A DNA stretch of 64,000 nucleotides from Anaerobacillus sp. CMMVII (GTDB lineage: Bacteria; Bacillota; Bacilli; Bacillales; Anaerobacillaceae). Of this stretch, positions 18,324 through 27,278 are shown piece by piece; the stretch's first letter is position 1, and each line of letters opens with the position of its first letter. The stretch is taken from the NCBI RefSeq assembly GCF_025377685.1, contig NZ_JACEHK010000017.1, positions 310,001-374,000 on the forward strand, given 5' to 3'. The translations under genes and the position numbers were made by a program. The notes under the pieces are model-generated. The model searched no databases. It worked only from the letters and a program-made list of their open reading frames with translations, and was not told the origin of the DNA.

Positions 18324-19684
18324 CTAGGCTGCAATTGGTGAACATGTTTGAATTTTTTTAGGACAATAAGATTCATTTCTTCTAGCCATTCCTACTAAAA
18401 GTCTTGCAAGTTTGCCAATCAATTTCATAATGGATTTCATTTTTTTGATTTTTTAACATGTACATTGTGGGCGTGATAAGCTTTGAATTCAGGATTATTT
18501 ACAATAAGTGATATAGTCGCTAAGTAAAGGAATCGGCGTAACCTAGACCTTCCACGCTTGGACAGCACAATTTGACCCTTCCATTTGCCTGAACTCGCCT
18601 CTGCTAGATGTAAACCAGCATGTCGTAGGAGAGAATTACCGTGTGCGAAACTACTTAAATCTCCAGCTTCTCCAAGGATTCCAGCCAGAGAAATTTCACT
18701 GATACCTTTTATGGCAAGTAGTTTGTCTGTAAAAGTAATCTGTTTGAGTACGTTTGAGACTTCTTTTTCTACCCTTCCAAGTTGAGCTGTAGCTAAATCA
18801 AATTCTTCAAGTAATTGTTCTAGATGAAGTTTATAAGCTGCGGTAGCTTGTGTACTTCCAACAGAGTGTTTAGCTAATTCAATCAGTAAGCGTGCTTTAT
18901 GTAAACCAGAGTGTCGTTGCATCACAGTTCTCCATCCATCAATAATTTCTTGAGGTTCTAAAGATTGAAGATCGCTTGGTGTAGGAAATAAACGTAGAGT
19001 CGCAATAGCTCCTTTGCCTTTGACATCTTTAAATACTTGTCGAAGTTCTGGAAATACAATATCGACCCAACGGTTAATCTGATTGATTGAACTGACTAAT
19101 CTTTTAACGATCACGTCACGGTTTGACATAAGTACTCGCAACTGTTCGAAGGCTTCTGAAGTCGGGCGAATAAACGCATAGTACCCATTCTTGACCATAT
19201 CAGCAATAAGTAGAGCGTCTTTAATATCACTCTTAGATTGTGTATTATCTCGGTTTTCTTTATTCTTTTTTACAAGGTGAGGATTGACAGTTACAACATC
19301 AACGTTATGATTGTAGAGCCATTTGGAGAGATTTAGCCAGTAATGTCCGGTAGGTTCCATTCCAACGATAGCTGTTTTAAAGTTCGCCTTAGAGATTAAA
19401 TGATTTATCCATTCTAATAATCTAGCAAAGCCATCTTCATTATTTTCAAATGTAAGAGGCTCACCAACGATAATCCCACGAAAATTAACAGCACGAGCTA
19501 CATGAAATTGTTGGGCTATATCTACTCCTACGACAAGGTGTTCATGTGTAATTCTTTCAATCAATTGATTTTGTTTGTCTTGCATTTTATACTTCATAGT
19601 AGAGCTTCCTCCTTAGATTTTTGAGTTTTAGAGTGGTGTCTATTCTCATATCTTACTGAGGGGCTCTATTTTTTCAAAACTGAT
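18080..19684 (-). mobile_element. IS110-family insertion sequence (approximate limits)
   Basis: One transposase gene plus about 90 nt upstream and about 240 nt of structured non-coding DNA downstream. Ends are not defined because IS110 elements lack clear terminal inverted repeats and I have no empty site for comparison. The right limit is set at the first array-repeat sequence (19685), which is present only as a right half and so may have been cut by this insertion. Confidence 0.5.
18324..19597 (-). pseudogene. IS110-family transposase, frameshifted near its 3' end
   Basis: Starts MKYKMQDKQNQLIERITHEH. N-terminal DEDD RuvC-like domain (VVGVDIAQQFH; VGMEPTGHYW; SDIKDALLIADM), coiled linker, then the C-terminal Tnp2 domain with IKGISEISLAGILGEAGDL, where the catalytic serine domain lies. 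The visible ORF stops at 18437 in an A-run (seven As; eight would continue) and reads on in the next frame as MKSIMKLIGKLARLLVGMAR to a stop at 18324-18326. The extension is the usual C-terminus, so the full protein is about 424 aa. IS110 enzymes use a bridge RNA to choose donor and target. GAGGAAGC precedes the start. Confidence 0.88.
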
Positions 19685-19728
19685 AATTAACGCTCTACAG
19701 GAATGCTAACGAGCAGTATAGTTAAACA
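19685..19728 (+). repeat. Array repeat R1 (right half)
   Basis: Ends with GCTAACGAGCAGTATAGTTA. The left half is missing, replaced by the IS110 element. Confidence 0.65.
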
Positions 19729-19742
19729 AAGGAGGGATTTTT

Positions 19743-19946
19743 TTGAATTATGGTAAATGGTCTGCAACATTAAGTATAATTTGTGCTGTTTCACTTTTCG
19801 TTTCTTATGCAATTGCTCCAGTACAACCTGAAGGTATGATTGTCATATTATTGCAAGTACTATTCTATGGGGCTATTATAATGGGTTTCATAAGTATTAT
19901 TTTGAGTATTTGTGCATTTAAAAACAAAGAAATAGGATTCCCCTAA
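19743..19946 (+). CDS. Small membrane protein
   Basis: 67 aa from TTG 19743 after AAAGGAGGG, with two membrane helices (about 8-28 and 38-60). If one base is changed near 19935 the frame runs on as KFLSLIIILLIIVIYIVLFL and ends at about 20037, adding a third helix, so the product may be about 98 aa. No known family recognised. First cassette after the IS. Confidence 0.6.
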   Translation: MNYGKWSATLSIICAVSLFVSYAIAPVQPEGMIVILLQVLFYGAIIMGFISIILSICAFKNKEIGFP

Positions 19947-20045
19947 ATTCTTGTCATTAATAATTATCTTATTGATTATAGTTATCTATATCGTATTATT
20001 CTTAATAATGGGTGTAGGTTTCTTATTAGGACCGTAAAAATGTTG

Positions 20046-20124
20046 TTTAAGTAACGATGAGCGTTTATTCAAGAAGGAATAAACGCTCTTTTTGTGGAAT
20101 TTATTTACAAACGAGATTTGTTTA
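20046..20124 (+). repeat. Array repeat R2, type A
   Basis: Left box AAGTAACGATGAG, 12-bp stem GAGCGTTTATTC / GAATAAACGCTC with a short loop, T-run, then right box TTATTTACAAACGAG. The stem plus T-run also looks like a transcription terminator. Confidence 0.85.
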
Positions 20125-20225
20125 ATATGGGGTATGTGTTTTAATAGTCCACTATCCAAATAAAGTAAGTTAATGGTATAGTTAGAATAATTTTGTGGTC
20201 GAATTAAAGGAGAGAAAAGTGACGT

Positions 20226-20617
20226 ATGAAAAAAATTAATTTTATATCCCAAGTTTTAGCCGTAATGTTTTTCACTTTAATGGTTGTTATAGACTTTTTC
20301 CCTGATATAGGAATAAGTATGTCGATAGGGGTGATAGGACTTGTTATTTTTATTCTATTATCAGCTCTTTCTCGTCAAAAAGGAGTACCAGTATTCACTT
20401 CAAGCAGACAAGAATTTATCTTTAAAGTTTTGCGGGGATATACTTTTTTTCGTTACTTATAATTTTAAGTCTACTTGGCGGTGCTTCTCAAGTTGGTATC
20501 GGATTAAATAATCCAATAATATGGGGGGTATTTTTGATAGGAGTCCTTGTATCCTATACTAAGTATAAGAAGGATTTAAGAAATACAAGCAACAATGGAA
20601 GTGGAACTTTTCAATAA
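20226..20617 (+). CDS. Membrane protein, one frameshift near 20448
   Basis: Starts MKKINFISQVLAVMFF at ATG 20226. The first frame ends at 20462 inside a T-run (TACTTTTTTTCG); with one more T it continues as SLLIILSLLGGASQVGIG and ends KKDLRNTSNNGSGTFQ at 20617. About 130 aa with four likely membrane helices. Function unknown. Confidence 0.6.
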
Positions 20618-20630
20618 TTATTAAATTATT

Positions 20631-20702
20631 CTTAAACAAACGGAGGCGTTACTGGAACAGCAACAGTAACGCTTTCTTTGTAACTATAGAGCAGGTTTAT
20701 TC
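20631..20702 (+). repeat. Array repeat R3, type B
   Basis: Left box CTTAAACAAACGGAG, stem GCGTTACTG / CAGTAACGC, then TTTCTTTG and right box TAACTATAGAGCAGGTTTAT. Closest relative is R14. Confidence 0.85.
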
Positions 20703-20743
20703 AATACGGTTTCATAAAAAGTATTATTTTAATGAGGTTTAAT

Positions 20744-20956
20744 ATGAAAAAATTATTAGTATTAGTAGTTGTTACTTTTTCATTAGTGATTATCTTATCT
20801 TCTTGTAATACAGAAGAAAACTATATTTATTGGACAGATAAAACAGAAAATCAAATTCAGCGTTTAGACCATTCAAATATAAAGTATGAAATAAGAGAAG
20901 GTGAAATTTGGGTTAGAGAAAAAGATATGGATAAAGTATTAGCTTGTTGTACTTAA
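20744..20956 (+). CDS. Small lipoprotein
   Basis: 70 aa from ATG 20744. Signal peptide MKKLLVLVVVTFSLVIILSS with lipobox SSC, so it is predicted to be lipid-anchored on the outer face of the membrane. The mature part ends EKDMDKVLACCT, with a double cysteine. Family not recognised beyond small Bacillus lipoproteins with the same CCT ending. Confidence 0.7.
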   Translation: MKKLLVLVVVTFSLVIILSSCNTEENYIYWTDKTENQIQRLDHSNIKYEIREGEIWVREKDMDKVLACCT

Positions 20957-21096
20957 AGTAAAGGGTGCTTTAGTGAAAAATTTTACAGTGATGGACCTGG
21001 TGCTTATTAAACCAGGTCTATTTATTTTATTAAGAAAATTATCTTTTTGTAATTGGTAGATAGTGTTAAAATTTACTTATTCAAGTAAAGAAACAG
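20951..21096 (+). repeat. Array repeat R4, type C (long)
   Basis: About 145 bp. Left box ACTTAAAGTAAAGGGTGC, inner stem GACCTGG / CCAGGTC, right box TTCAAGTAAAGAAACAG. Near-identical to R11 at 26.1 kb over its whole length. Confidence 0.85.
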
Positions 21097-21162
21097 AAAA
21101 CTTTAAGAAGAATAATTTTATTTTAAAACTGATTGAAAGTATCAATAGATAGGGAGATATTA

Positions 21163-21489
21163 ATGAAACTGCCAAAATGTAATGTATGCAATCACCAATT
21201 TAACTGGAAAGAAATCATTAAATCAGAATGGCACTATTCGTCTAAAGAGTTGAAATGTAGCAAGTGTAACACAAAGTATCCTGTAAGGAATTCTTTTTTA
21301 CTCTTCTTAATTATTTTTATTGGAGCGTATATATTTTCAAAGTTGCTGTTTAATAATTATTTTAGCTCTTTTAGCTCAGACTCAGAAATAAATTTACTAA
21401 TTGAACTCACAATATTTATATTGTCTGCAATTCTTATTTCGCTAATAACCCCGTATTTCGTGAAGTTAGGTACTCCTATAAAAGAATAA
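21163..21489 (+). CDS. Zinc-ribbon membrane protein
   Basis: 108 aa from ATG 21163 (GGGAG upstream). The N-terminus has CNVCNHQF and CSKCNTKYP, two CxxC pairs that should bind one zinc, followed by two hydrophobic segments (about 45-70 and 83-105). This matches the small zinc-ribbon plus TM proteins common in bacilli, function unknown. Confidence 0.7.
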   Translation: MKLPKCNVCNHQFNWKEIIKSEWHYSSKELKCSKCNTKYPVRNSFLLFLIIFIGAYIFSKLLFNNYFSSFSSDSEINLLIELTIFILSAILISLITPYFVKLGTPIKE

Positions 21490-21498
21490 ATGGAATTT

Positions 21499-21580
21499 CT
21501 TCAACTAATGATAAGCTTAATTCAAGAAAGAATTAACTCTTCTTTTGGGGAATTTATTAACAAACGAAGCAGTAATGTTT
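21499..21580 (+). repeat. Array repeat R5, type A
   Basis: Left box TTCAACTAATGATAAGC, stem TTAATTC / GAATTAA, right box TTATTAACAAACGAAGCAG. Diverged copy of R2. Confidence 0.8.
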
Positions 21581-21634
21581 AATAAGGGTAATCGTAAATT
21601 CATGTTAAAGTAAGTAGTTGTAAGGGGGAGAGTT

Positions 21635-22006
21635 TTGAAAAAGAAATTAGCAATTATACTAAGTTTAGTTTTTATTTTAATGGGGTGTTCTTCTGAGGAA
21701 GAAAGAGTTATTAATAAATTGAAATCTGAAGTTGAAGGTAAATACAGTATTGTGGTTTTTGATGATGAAATGCCTTCTGGAGAATACCAACGTAGTATCA
21801 ATAATGATTTAATTGATGCTAATAAATTTTGGGAACAAATTCATTCCTTAACGTATATAATTTTGGACGAAAATTCTTCACATGATTATGATTATAAACA
21901 AGCATTATCCTTAAATGAGTTCCCTCAAATTGTGGTTTTTGATAATAAAGGTATAGTCCTTCAAACAGGTAAAGTTGAGGAATTGGAAGAGTTTTTTCTT
22001 AATTAA
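21635..22006 (+). CDS. Lipoprotein, possible thioredoxin-like fold
   Basis: 123 aa from TTG 21635 after AAGGGGGAG. Signal MKKKLAIILSLVFILMGCSS with lipobox MGC. The mature part, with NEFPQIVVFDNKGIVLQTG near the end, recalls the cis-proline and beta-strand part of thioredoxin-like proteins, but no CxxC is present. Function unknown. Confidence 0.65.
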   Translation: MKKKLAIILSLVFILMGCSSEEERVINKLKSEVEGKYSIVVFDDEMPSGEYQRSINNDLIDANKFWEQIHSLTYIILDENSSHDYDYKQALSLNEFPQIVVFDNKGIVLQTGKVEELEEFFLN

Positions 22007-22017
22007 AATAAAGTCTT

Positions 22018-22088
22018 TATTTAGGTAACGGAGGCTTTAGTGGAACAAGCGATTACAACGCTTGTGTCCCTAAAGGGGAGATTAACGA
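22018..22088 (+). repeat. Array repeat R6
   Basis: Left box TTAGGTAACGGAGGC, arms TTTAGTGGAACAAGCG and CGCTTGTGTCCCTAAAG, ending GGGGAGATTAACG. The arms pair with a few unpaired bases, as in attC sites. Confidence 0.8.
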
Positions 22089-22139
22089 AAGAAGAAGTTG
22101 TCTTGAGATATCTACTATTGCTGATTGGAAGTGACCTTA

Positions 22140-22554
22140 TTGAAAACTATAAAACGTTTATCAATTCTAGGACTATTTTACGTCATGCTATTTGCTTTAG
22201 GATTTAGTCTTTTGGAAAATTTAGAAAGTAAAAAAGTTTATCCATTTGAACACGTACAAGTAGGATTTTATAGTAGCGTAAAAATGGGTTTTATTTTTTT
22301 CCTTATCATCTATTTACCTATAACAATGGTGACAGACCTGCTATCAACAGATAAGAAAGATAAGATATTTGGGGAATTTTAAAGACACCATTTTTTAGTA
22401 TCTTGGGTGTTGTTATTGGACATCTAATCTTTTATATGACATATCCAGAATGGGTTGAACTAAGCGGTTTTATATTAAATAAAGAGACCGCACTAATTAT
22501 TTTGGATTAGTAGGCTTTATATACTCCCTAATTACCATTATTTATAAAAAATAG
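22140..22554 (+). CDS. Membrane protein, two frameshifts
   Basis: TTG 22140 start (MKTIKRLSILGLFYVMLF). The first frame stops at 22382; one added base near 22400 continues as SILGVVIGHLIFYMTYPEW, and another near 22500 as FGLVGFIYSLITIIYKK, ending at 22554. About 139 aa with four membrane helices. No family recognised. Breaks are in T-runs. Confidence 0.55.
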
Positions 22555-22596
22555 TTTTTGAGAAGTTTTAGCCGAACAATCTGGTGCTCCTGTTGT

Positions 22597-22660
22597 TGTA
22601 CTAACGAAGCATTAGTTCAATAGTTGTCTTTGCTGTTACGATGCTAACGGAGCAGGACTG
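22597..22660 (+). repeat. Array repeat R7
   Basis: Left box TACTAACGAAGCATTAGTTC; right arm GTTACGATGCTAACGGAGCAGG. CATTAG pairs with CTAACG-side bases; short variable centre. Confidence 0.8.
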
Positions 22661-22685
22661 ATAAAAAGTTAAAAGGAGATTTAGA

Positions 22686-23235
22686 ATGGGGAAAAAGGTA
22701 TTATTTTTATTTACTATTAGTTATTGTTTTTGGTATTTATCTTTTAAATGTAGCAACAAAAGACAATATAGTGGAAATTCAAAAGGCTGTTATTGCATTA
22801 GAGCATCCAGAATTAAAGGTAGCTCATATTGAATTACTCGAAAAAAATAAAGCCGTCGCAGTTTTACGATTGGGGTCAGGAGAAAATTCATCATTTGGGA
22901 ATGTAATCTTGGAGAAAAACTTCTTAGGGTGGGAAATTGTTCGTGGAGGAAGTCTATATCTGTTAGAGGACTCTCAGTTGAATTGGGGGCATTTTGAATT
23001 AAGAGATAATCTATCAAGTTATTCAGATTTACTTAGAGGGAAAATAACAGACCCTGAAATTGAGTTAGTACAAGTTATCACGAAGTACGGAAAAGAATAT
23101 CAAGCCAGAGTGATAAAATATAATAACGATGATAGGTTTTGGTTTTTGATTGCGAATGGAGAACTCCTGGATGCTACCGTCAAAGGAATTTCTTTTGAAG
23201 GAGATGTAATTGAGGAAATTCAAACAAGTTATTAA
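22686..23235 (+). CDS. Membrane-anchored protein, one frameshift near 22715
   Basis: ATG 22686 (MGKKVLFLF) after AAAAGGAG. The anchor continues in the next frame as LLVIVFGIYLLNVATKDN and then an extracytoplasmic domain of about 150 aa (HPELKVAHIELLEKNKAVAV and on to the stop at 23235). This is a single N-terminal helix plus soluble domain; function unknown. The annotated downstream start at 22771 would lack the anchor. Confidence 0.62.
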
Positions 23236-23315
23236 TCTTCAGCGAAAGCGTTAATCCAAGAAGGAATTAACGCTTCTTTTGTGGAATTTATTTACAAACT
23301 AAGCAGTTTAGTTAA
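23236..23315 (+). repeat. Array repeat R8, type A
   Basis: Left box CTTCAGCGAAAGC, stem AGCGTTAATCC / GGAATTAACGCT, T-run, right box TTATTTACAAACTAAGCAG then TTTAGTTAAG. Confidence 0.83.
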
Positions 23316-23331
23316 GGTAGGATAGATAGAG

Positions 23332-23520
23332 ATGGGGTGTCTTGATTTGGATTCTTTTTTATTATTAATTTTTGCTCCTTTGTTGTTTGGTATATTTATC
23401 CTTATTGTTCAAAGCTTAATTGACCGTTCATTAAAGCAATTTAAAAATATGGAATATGATTTTAAAATTAAAGAGCTTGAAAGCAGGTTAGAAAAGTTAG
23501 AGAAGTTAAATAAAGAATAA
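23332..23520 (+). CDS. Small membrane protein with coiled coil
   Basis: 62 aa, one or two helices near the N-terminus (FLLLIFAPLLFGIFILIVQS) and a charged C-terminal coiled coil (KIKELESRLEKLEKLNKE). Resembles small holin-like or scaffold peptides, without a specific match. Confidence 0.6.
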   Translation: MGCLDLDSFLLLIFAPLLFGIFILIVQSLIDRSLKQFKNMEYDFKIKELESRLEKLEKLNKE

Positions 23521-23521
23521 T

Positions 23522-23616
23522 ATTCAAGTAACGAATGCGAATGTGGAACAAGGTGAGGCGCTTTTCTAAGCAGGATTAGTATCTCTCCTTGTTGAAGTAA
23601 AGGAGCAGAATACTTG
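23522..23616 (+). repeat. Array repeat R9, type D
   Basis: Left box TTCAAGTAACGAATGC, arm GTGGAACAAGGTGAGG, loop TTCTAAGCAGGATTAG, arm TCTCTCCTTGTTGAAG, right box TAAAGGAGCAG. Same family as R16, R27 and R37. Confidence 0.87.
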
Positions 23617-23725
23617 AACAACAATACTTTTTTGATTTGTTTTTTTAACATGAAAACAAAAGTTTTCGTAATTATTGAAACCAATGTTTTTATAACTTGC
23701 TACTATTGATCTGGAGGTAGGTACT

Positions 23726-24201
23726 TTGAAAAAATTTGGATTTTAATAGCATCATTTGTTACTTTTTTACTAATTGGAGGATTTATTATTTTCATTTTAT
23801 TTTAGTAATCCTATTTCTCTTAACGGAGTTTCTACAACTTATAAAGAACAGGGGCGAAAAGAAATTGTTTTTAATATAGATAATATGGGCATTAAGGAAT
23901 TGACTCTAAAAGAAGTAACTATTAATGATAACAAAACTCCAAAGGAATTAGCACTTGGTGTAAGTATGATACTCTTCAAATTGTACAAAGTGGAACTGAT
24001 AGCCCAAATATTAAATTTATGGACTTAAACAAAGAGAACATTTACCCTACTAAGATTCCTTCTGAAAATGTTATTGAAATAATAAACAGAAATGAAATGA
24101 CACCCATTAGCTATGGAATAAGAGTTGAATTTTATGAAGAAAACATTGAAACCTTAAATGTTAAATATAAATATTTTGGATTTCCCGTCACAAAAAAATA
24201 A
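23726..24201 (+). CDS. Membrane-anchored protein, three apparent frameshifts
   Basis: Composite: anchor WILIASFVTFLLIGGFIIF after GGAGGT, then SNPISLNGVSTTYKEQGR, then SYDTLQIVQSGTDSPNIK, and finally NRNEMTPISYGIRVEFYEE to the stop at 24201. Joins near 23735, 23810 and 23968 each need one base. About 155 aa with one N-terminal helix. No family recognised. Confidence 0.5.
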
Positions 24202-24264
24202 AAGTGAAAAATTACTTTCCGATTAAGTGCAGAAACTTGTAATCTTGATTTGTTTAATACTTCT

Positions 24265-24297
24265 TGCACTAACGGAGGCAATAGTTGAACAACTTGG
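24265..24297 (+). repeat. Array repeat R10 (left half only)
   Basis: TTGCACTAACGGAGGCAATA with the following GTTGAACAAC; the right half is absent. An unrelated terminator follows. Confidence 0.7.
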
Positions 24298-24307
24298 AAT
24301 AATATTA

Positions 24308-24364
24308 GCCTGAATATACAATAATTTTAATTCATCTAGATGTATATTCAGGCGATTTTTTTTA
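24308..24364 (+). terminator. Rho-independent terminator
   Basis: Stem GCCTGAATATACA / TGTATATTCAGGC (13 bp) with a 20-nt loop and eight Ts. It separates the small-gene run from the sigma factor unit. The following 24365-24642 is AT-rich and should hold the sigma operon promoter. Confidence 0.88.
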
Positions 24365-24642
24365 TACATAGAACATACTGTGGTTTCATCCACAAATTAA
24401 TTGTTAAATACACTGTTGCGATTGCTGAATGGTAATCGCATTTTCTAATTTTAAAAAATTAAGTTTGTTGAATTTTCAAAGTTTGCAAAACAATAACTAA
24501 ATGTAAATTCTAATATTTAGTAAGTAGTAAACATCCTATGACCAATAATTTTTTAAAAATTAGTTAAACTTTATTGTTTTAGTTGTAACCTTTTGATACT
24601 TATCCGACTAATATCTAACAAATTTTAAAGGAGGTTGAGATA

Positions 24643-25179
24643 TTGAACATAGAAGAAGAAATTCGGACTATATACCGAGAATATTTTAAGGATGTGTATC
24701 ATTTTATTGTCTCTTTTACTAGCAGTCATGATGAAGCTGAAGATCTAACACAAGAGGTTTTCGTTAGATTATTTAAATCACTTCCAAGATTTAATGGAAG
24801 ATCTGATTTAAAAACTTGGATTTTCTCCATTGCAAAAAATGTTGCTATTGACCATTATCGTAGTCTAAAAAGACAAATAATTTTTAATGATTTATTGTTA
24901 AAACTTACTCCATCAAAAGAAAAAACAACTGAAGAAATTGTAGAAGCGAAAGAGGATTTAAGAAATGTTGATGCTGCATTAAAAAACCTTAAATATGATT
25001 ACAGAATGGTGATTGTTTTAAGAGGAATTAATGAATTCACAATTAAAGAGACAGCTACTATCTTGGGCTGGAGCGAATCAAAAGTGAAAGTAAATTATCA
25101 CCGCGGTTTAAAACTGTTGAAAGAAAGCCTAGTGTCTGAAAATATCCTATTTGAAGAGAGGTGGCTGGAGAATGAATAA
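24643..25179 (+). CDS. ECF RNA polymerase sigma factor
   Basis: 178 aa from TTG 24643 after AAAGGAGG. Region 2 (DEAEDLTQEVFVRLFKSLPR, then LKTWIFSIAKNVAIDHYRS) and region 4 (LRGINEFTIKETATILGWSE, then KVKVNYHRGLKLLKE) are both complete. ECF sigma factors redirect RNA polymerase on an extracytoplasmic signal. The stop overlaps the start of the next gene by 8 nt, so the partner is its likely anti-sigma. It sits within the cassette array, flanked by R10 and R11. Confidence 0.93.
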   Translation: MNIEEEIRTIYREYFKDVYHFIVSFTSSHDEAEDLTQEVFVRLFKSLPRFNGRSDLKTWIFSIAKNVAIDHYRSLKRQIIFNDLLLKLTPSKEKTTEEIVEAKEDLRNVDAALKNLKYDYRMVIVLRGINEFTIKETATILGWSESKVKVNYHRGLKLLKESLVSENILFEERWLENE

Positions 25180-26008
25180 TGAAGAAATGATAAAAAAATT
25201 AAAGAAAACGAAAAGTCTAAATTCTCCCCGCAAGGAATTTGAAAGTGAGCTTGAGGAAATGCTTGTCGAAAAGTTTTCTAAAAAGTCAAAAAACAAGTTA
25301 TATCTTTCTTATTTTAGTTCGGTTGTTGCAAGCCTTCTAATCCTGTTACTAATTGTAAGTAATCAACCGAATCTTTTGAACAATGCTGTATACAATAAAG
25401 ATTTTGAACCTGTTGTTTTCATTTACCATACCCATAATTACGAAGCATTTTTAGGAGAAAAAGCAGATCCTTCAATGGCCTGGGACGAAAATGAGAACAT
25501 TACGTCACTTGGCAAATTTTTAAGTAGTGAGCTTGAAAAAAGAGGCGTTTCCGCCTTACATGATGCCACAAATTATCATCTAGAATTAGAAAACAAAGGA
25601 ATGGAATATGCTCAATCTTATAATCTATCTCGAGAAATAGTAATGGAAGCATTAAATACACATAAAAGTTTAGAAATGACTTTCGATATTCATCGCGATG
25701 TCCAACCAAGAAGCATCACTACAACGACTATTAATGGCGAAGAGGTTGCAAGAATTAATATTGTTATTGGTGACGGTCACGAAAACTATTTAGAGAACTT
25801 AGAGTTTGCTAAAGAGCTTTATTATAAAATAGAAAATTTTTATCCTAACTTAGCAAGAGGAGTTATTGCTTCTTCTCACCGAAATTATAATCAGGACCTG
25901 CTAAATAAAGCCTTTTTAATTGAAATAGGTGGACACGAAAATACAATTGAAGAAGCAAAGAGAAGTGCATCTTATTTAGCAGAGGTATTAGCTGATATAT
26001 TGAATTAA
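25172..26008 (+). CDS. Putative anti-sigma factor fused to a SpoIIP-like amidase domain
   Basis: 278 aa from ATG 25172 (GAGGTGGCTGGAG upstream). The N-terminal 45 residues are charged and cytosolic (NNEEMIKKLKKTKSL), followed by one helix (YFSSVVASLLILLLIVS) and an extracytoplasmic domain with VFIYHTHNYEAF and IDH-type motifs FDIHRD and ASSHRNYNQDLLN, ending in LIEIGGHENT. These match SpoIIP, the N-acetylmuramoyl-L-alanine amidase of spore engulfment. Inference: the cytosolic part holds the sigma factor and the outer part senses or cuts peptidoglycan. Several zinc-ligand candidates are retained, so the domain may be active. Confidence 0.8.
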   Translation: MNNEEMIKKLKKTKSLNSPRKEFESELEEMLVEKFSKKSKNKLYLSYFSSVVASLLILLLIVSNQPNLLNNAVYNKDFEPVVFIYHTHNYEAFLGEKADPSMAWDENENITSLGKFLSSELEKRGVSALHDATNYHLELENKGMEYAQSYNLSREIVMEALNTHKSLEMTFDIHRDVQPRSITTTTINGEEVARINIVIGDGHENYLENLEFAKELYYKIENFYPNLARGVIASSHRNYNQDLLNKAFLIEIGGHENTIEEAKRSASYLAEVLADILN

Positions 26009-26113
26009 GGCTAGAATTTGGTGTTTATTCAGTGAAGATTTAACTTAACATATCACTTTTCTTTAATAGAAAATGCCGGTGTACAATTTTCAAAGTTTAC
26101 TTATAGGGGAATT

Positions 26114-26265
26114 TTCACTAAACGGGTGCTTCAGTGAAAAATTTGGCAGTGGAGGACCTGGATACTTATTAAGCCAGGTCCTTTTATTTTTCTTTTAAAA
26201 TTGTCTTTTTGTAATTGGTAGATAGTGTTAAAATTTACTTATTCAAGTAAAGAAGCAGGTGTATT
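26114..26265 (+). repeat. Array repeat R11, type C (long)
   Basis: Left box TTCACTAAACGGGTGC, inner stem GGACCTGG / CCAGGTCC, right box TTCAAGTAAAGAAGCAGG. Nearly the same sequence as R4. Confidence 0.86.
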
Positions 26266-26363
26266 AAATAATAAATGTAAGAAAATAGACACAATTTGGT
26301 AATTGATTGAATTCATTGAGGTTTATAATTTGTTTAATATTTCCTTTTTGGGAGGGCAACAAA

Positions 26364-27146
26364 ATGAATGAAATCGAGTATTGGTATGATACTGAATACG
26401 ACGAATGGGAAAGGTTAGAGCGTCATAAAATTGAGTTTGATATTACCAAACGGTTCCTTGATGATTTTATTAAAGAGGAGAATTTAGAAATCTTCGATAT
26501 TGGTGGGGGTCCAGGCAGATATGCCATGTATTTATCAGAAAGAGGACATAAAGTAACTCTTTTGGACCTATCGAAAAAAAATATTGAAGTAGCAAAAAGA
26601 AAATCCTTTGAAAAAGGTATTACTTTACAGGGATACATTCACGGCAATGCATTGGAATTGGGGGAATTTGAGCGTCAATATGATGTTATCCTTCTAATGG
26701 GACCGTTATACCACTTGATAAAAGAATCCGATAGGAGAAAGGCAGTCGAAGGTGCGATAAAATTATTAAAGCCAAATGGAATTATAATTGTTACTTTTAT
26801 CTCCAGTTATGCTCCAATACAAGATAATTTATTGCACTTATATCCAATTGAATTTGTTGAAGAATTACTTGGTTATTTAGAAAATGGAGAAAATAAAGAA
26901 GGCAAAGGTTTTACAACTGCATATTTTATTAATCCTAATGAAGCAAAAGAATTTATGAATAGCCACGGATTACAGGAGGTAACATTTGCAGGGATTGAAA
27001 ATATTTTAGGTTGTAAGGAAAAAGAGATAAATTCATTAGATGAAAGTGAGTACAGGAAGTGGATAGAAATCGGGTATCGTCTAAGTTCTGATGAAAGTTT
27101 AATTGGTACAAGTCAACATTTGTTGTATATTGGTCGTAAAGCGTGA
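26364..27146 (+). CDS. Class I SAM-dependent methyltransferase
   Basis: 260 aa from ATG 26364 after GGGAGGG; an upstream in-frame start lacks a site. Motif I is FDIGGGPGRYAMYLSERG, motif II VTLLDLSKKNI, and later VILLMGPLYHLI and LKPNGIIIVTFIS. This is the UbiE/Methyltransf_11 fold. Substrate unknown; the C-terminal region lacks a diagnostic domain. Intact cassette gene. Confidence 0.88.
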   Translation: MNEIEYWYDTEYDEWERLERHKIEFDITKRFLDDFIKEENLEIFDIGGGPGRYAMYLSERGHKVTLLDLSKKNIEVAKRKSFEKGITLQGYIHGNALELGEFERQYDVILLMGPLYHLIKESDRRKAVEGAIKLLKPNGIIIVTFISSYAPIQDNLLHLYPIEFVEELLGYLENGENKEGKGFTTAYFINPNEAKEFMNSHGLQEVTFAGIENILGCKEKEINSLDESEYRKWIEIGYRLSSDESLIGTSQHLLYIGRKA

Positions 27147-27223
27147 ACTTATAGGGGGCATTAATCCAAGCAGGATTGATGCCTTTTTTGTAGAAGTAAG
27201 CCCTTATTTAAGGGGCAGTATTC
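27147..27223 (+). repeat. Array repeat R12, type A-like
   Basis: Left box ACTTATAGGGGGC, stem GGCATTAATCC / GGATTGATGCC, T-run, then GAAGTAAGCCC and CTTATTTAAGGGGCAG. Confidence 0.75.
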
Positions 27224-27278
27224 CTATGATACTGTGATAATACAAAAATCCCAAATAAGGATATTATGTGAAACATTG

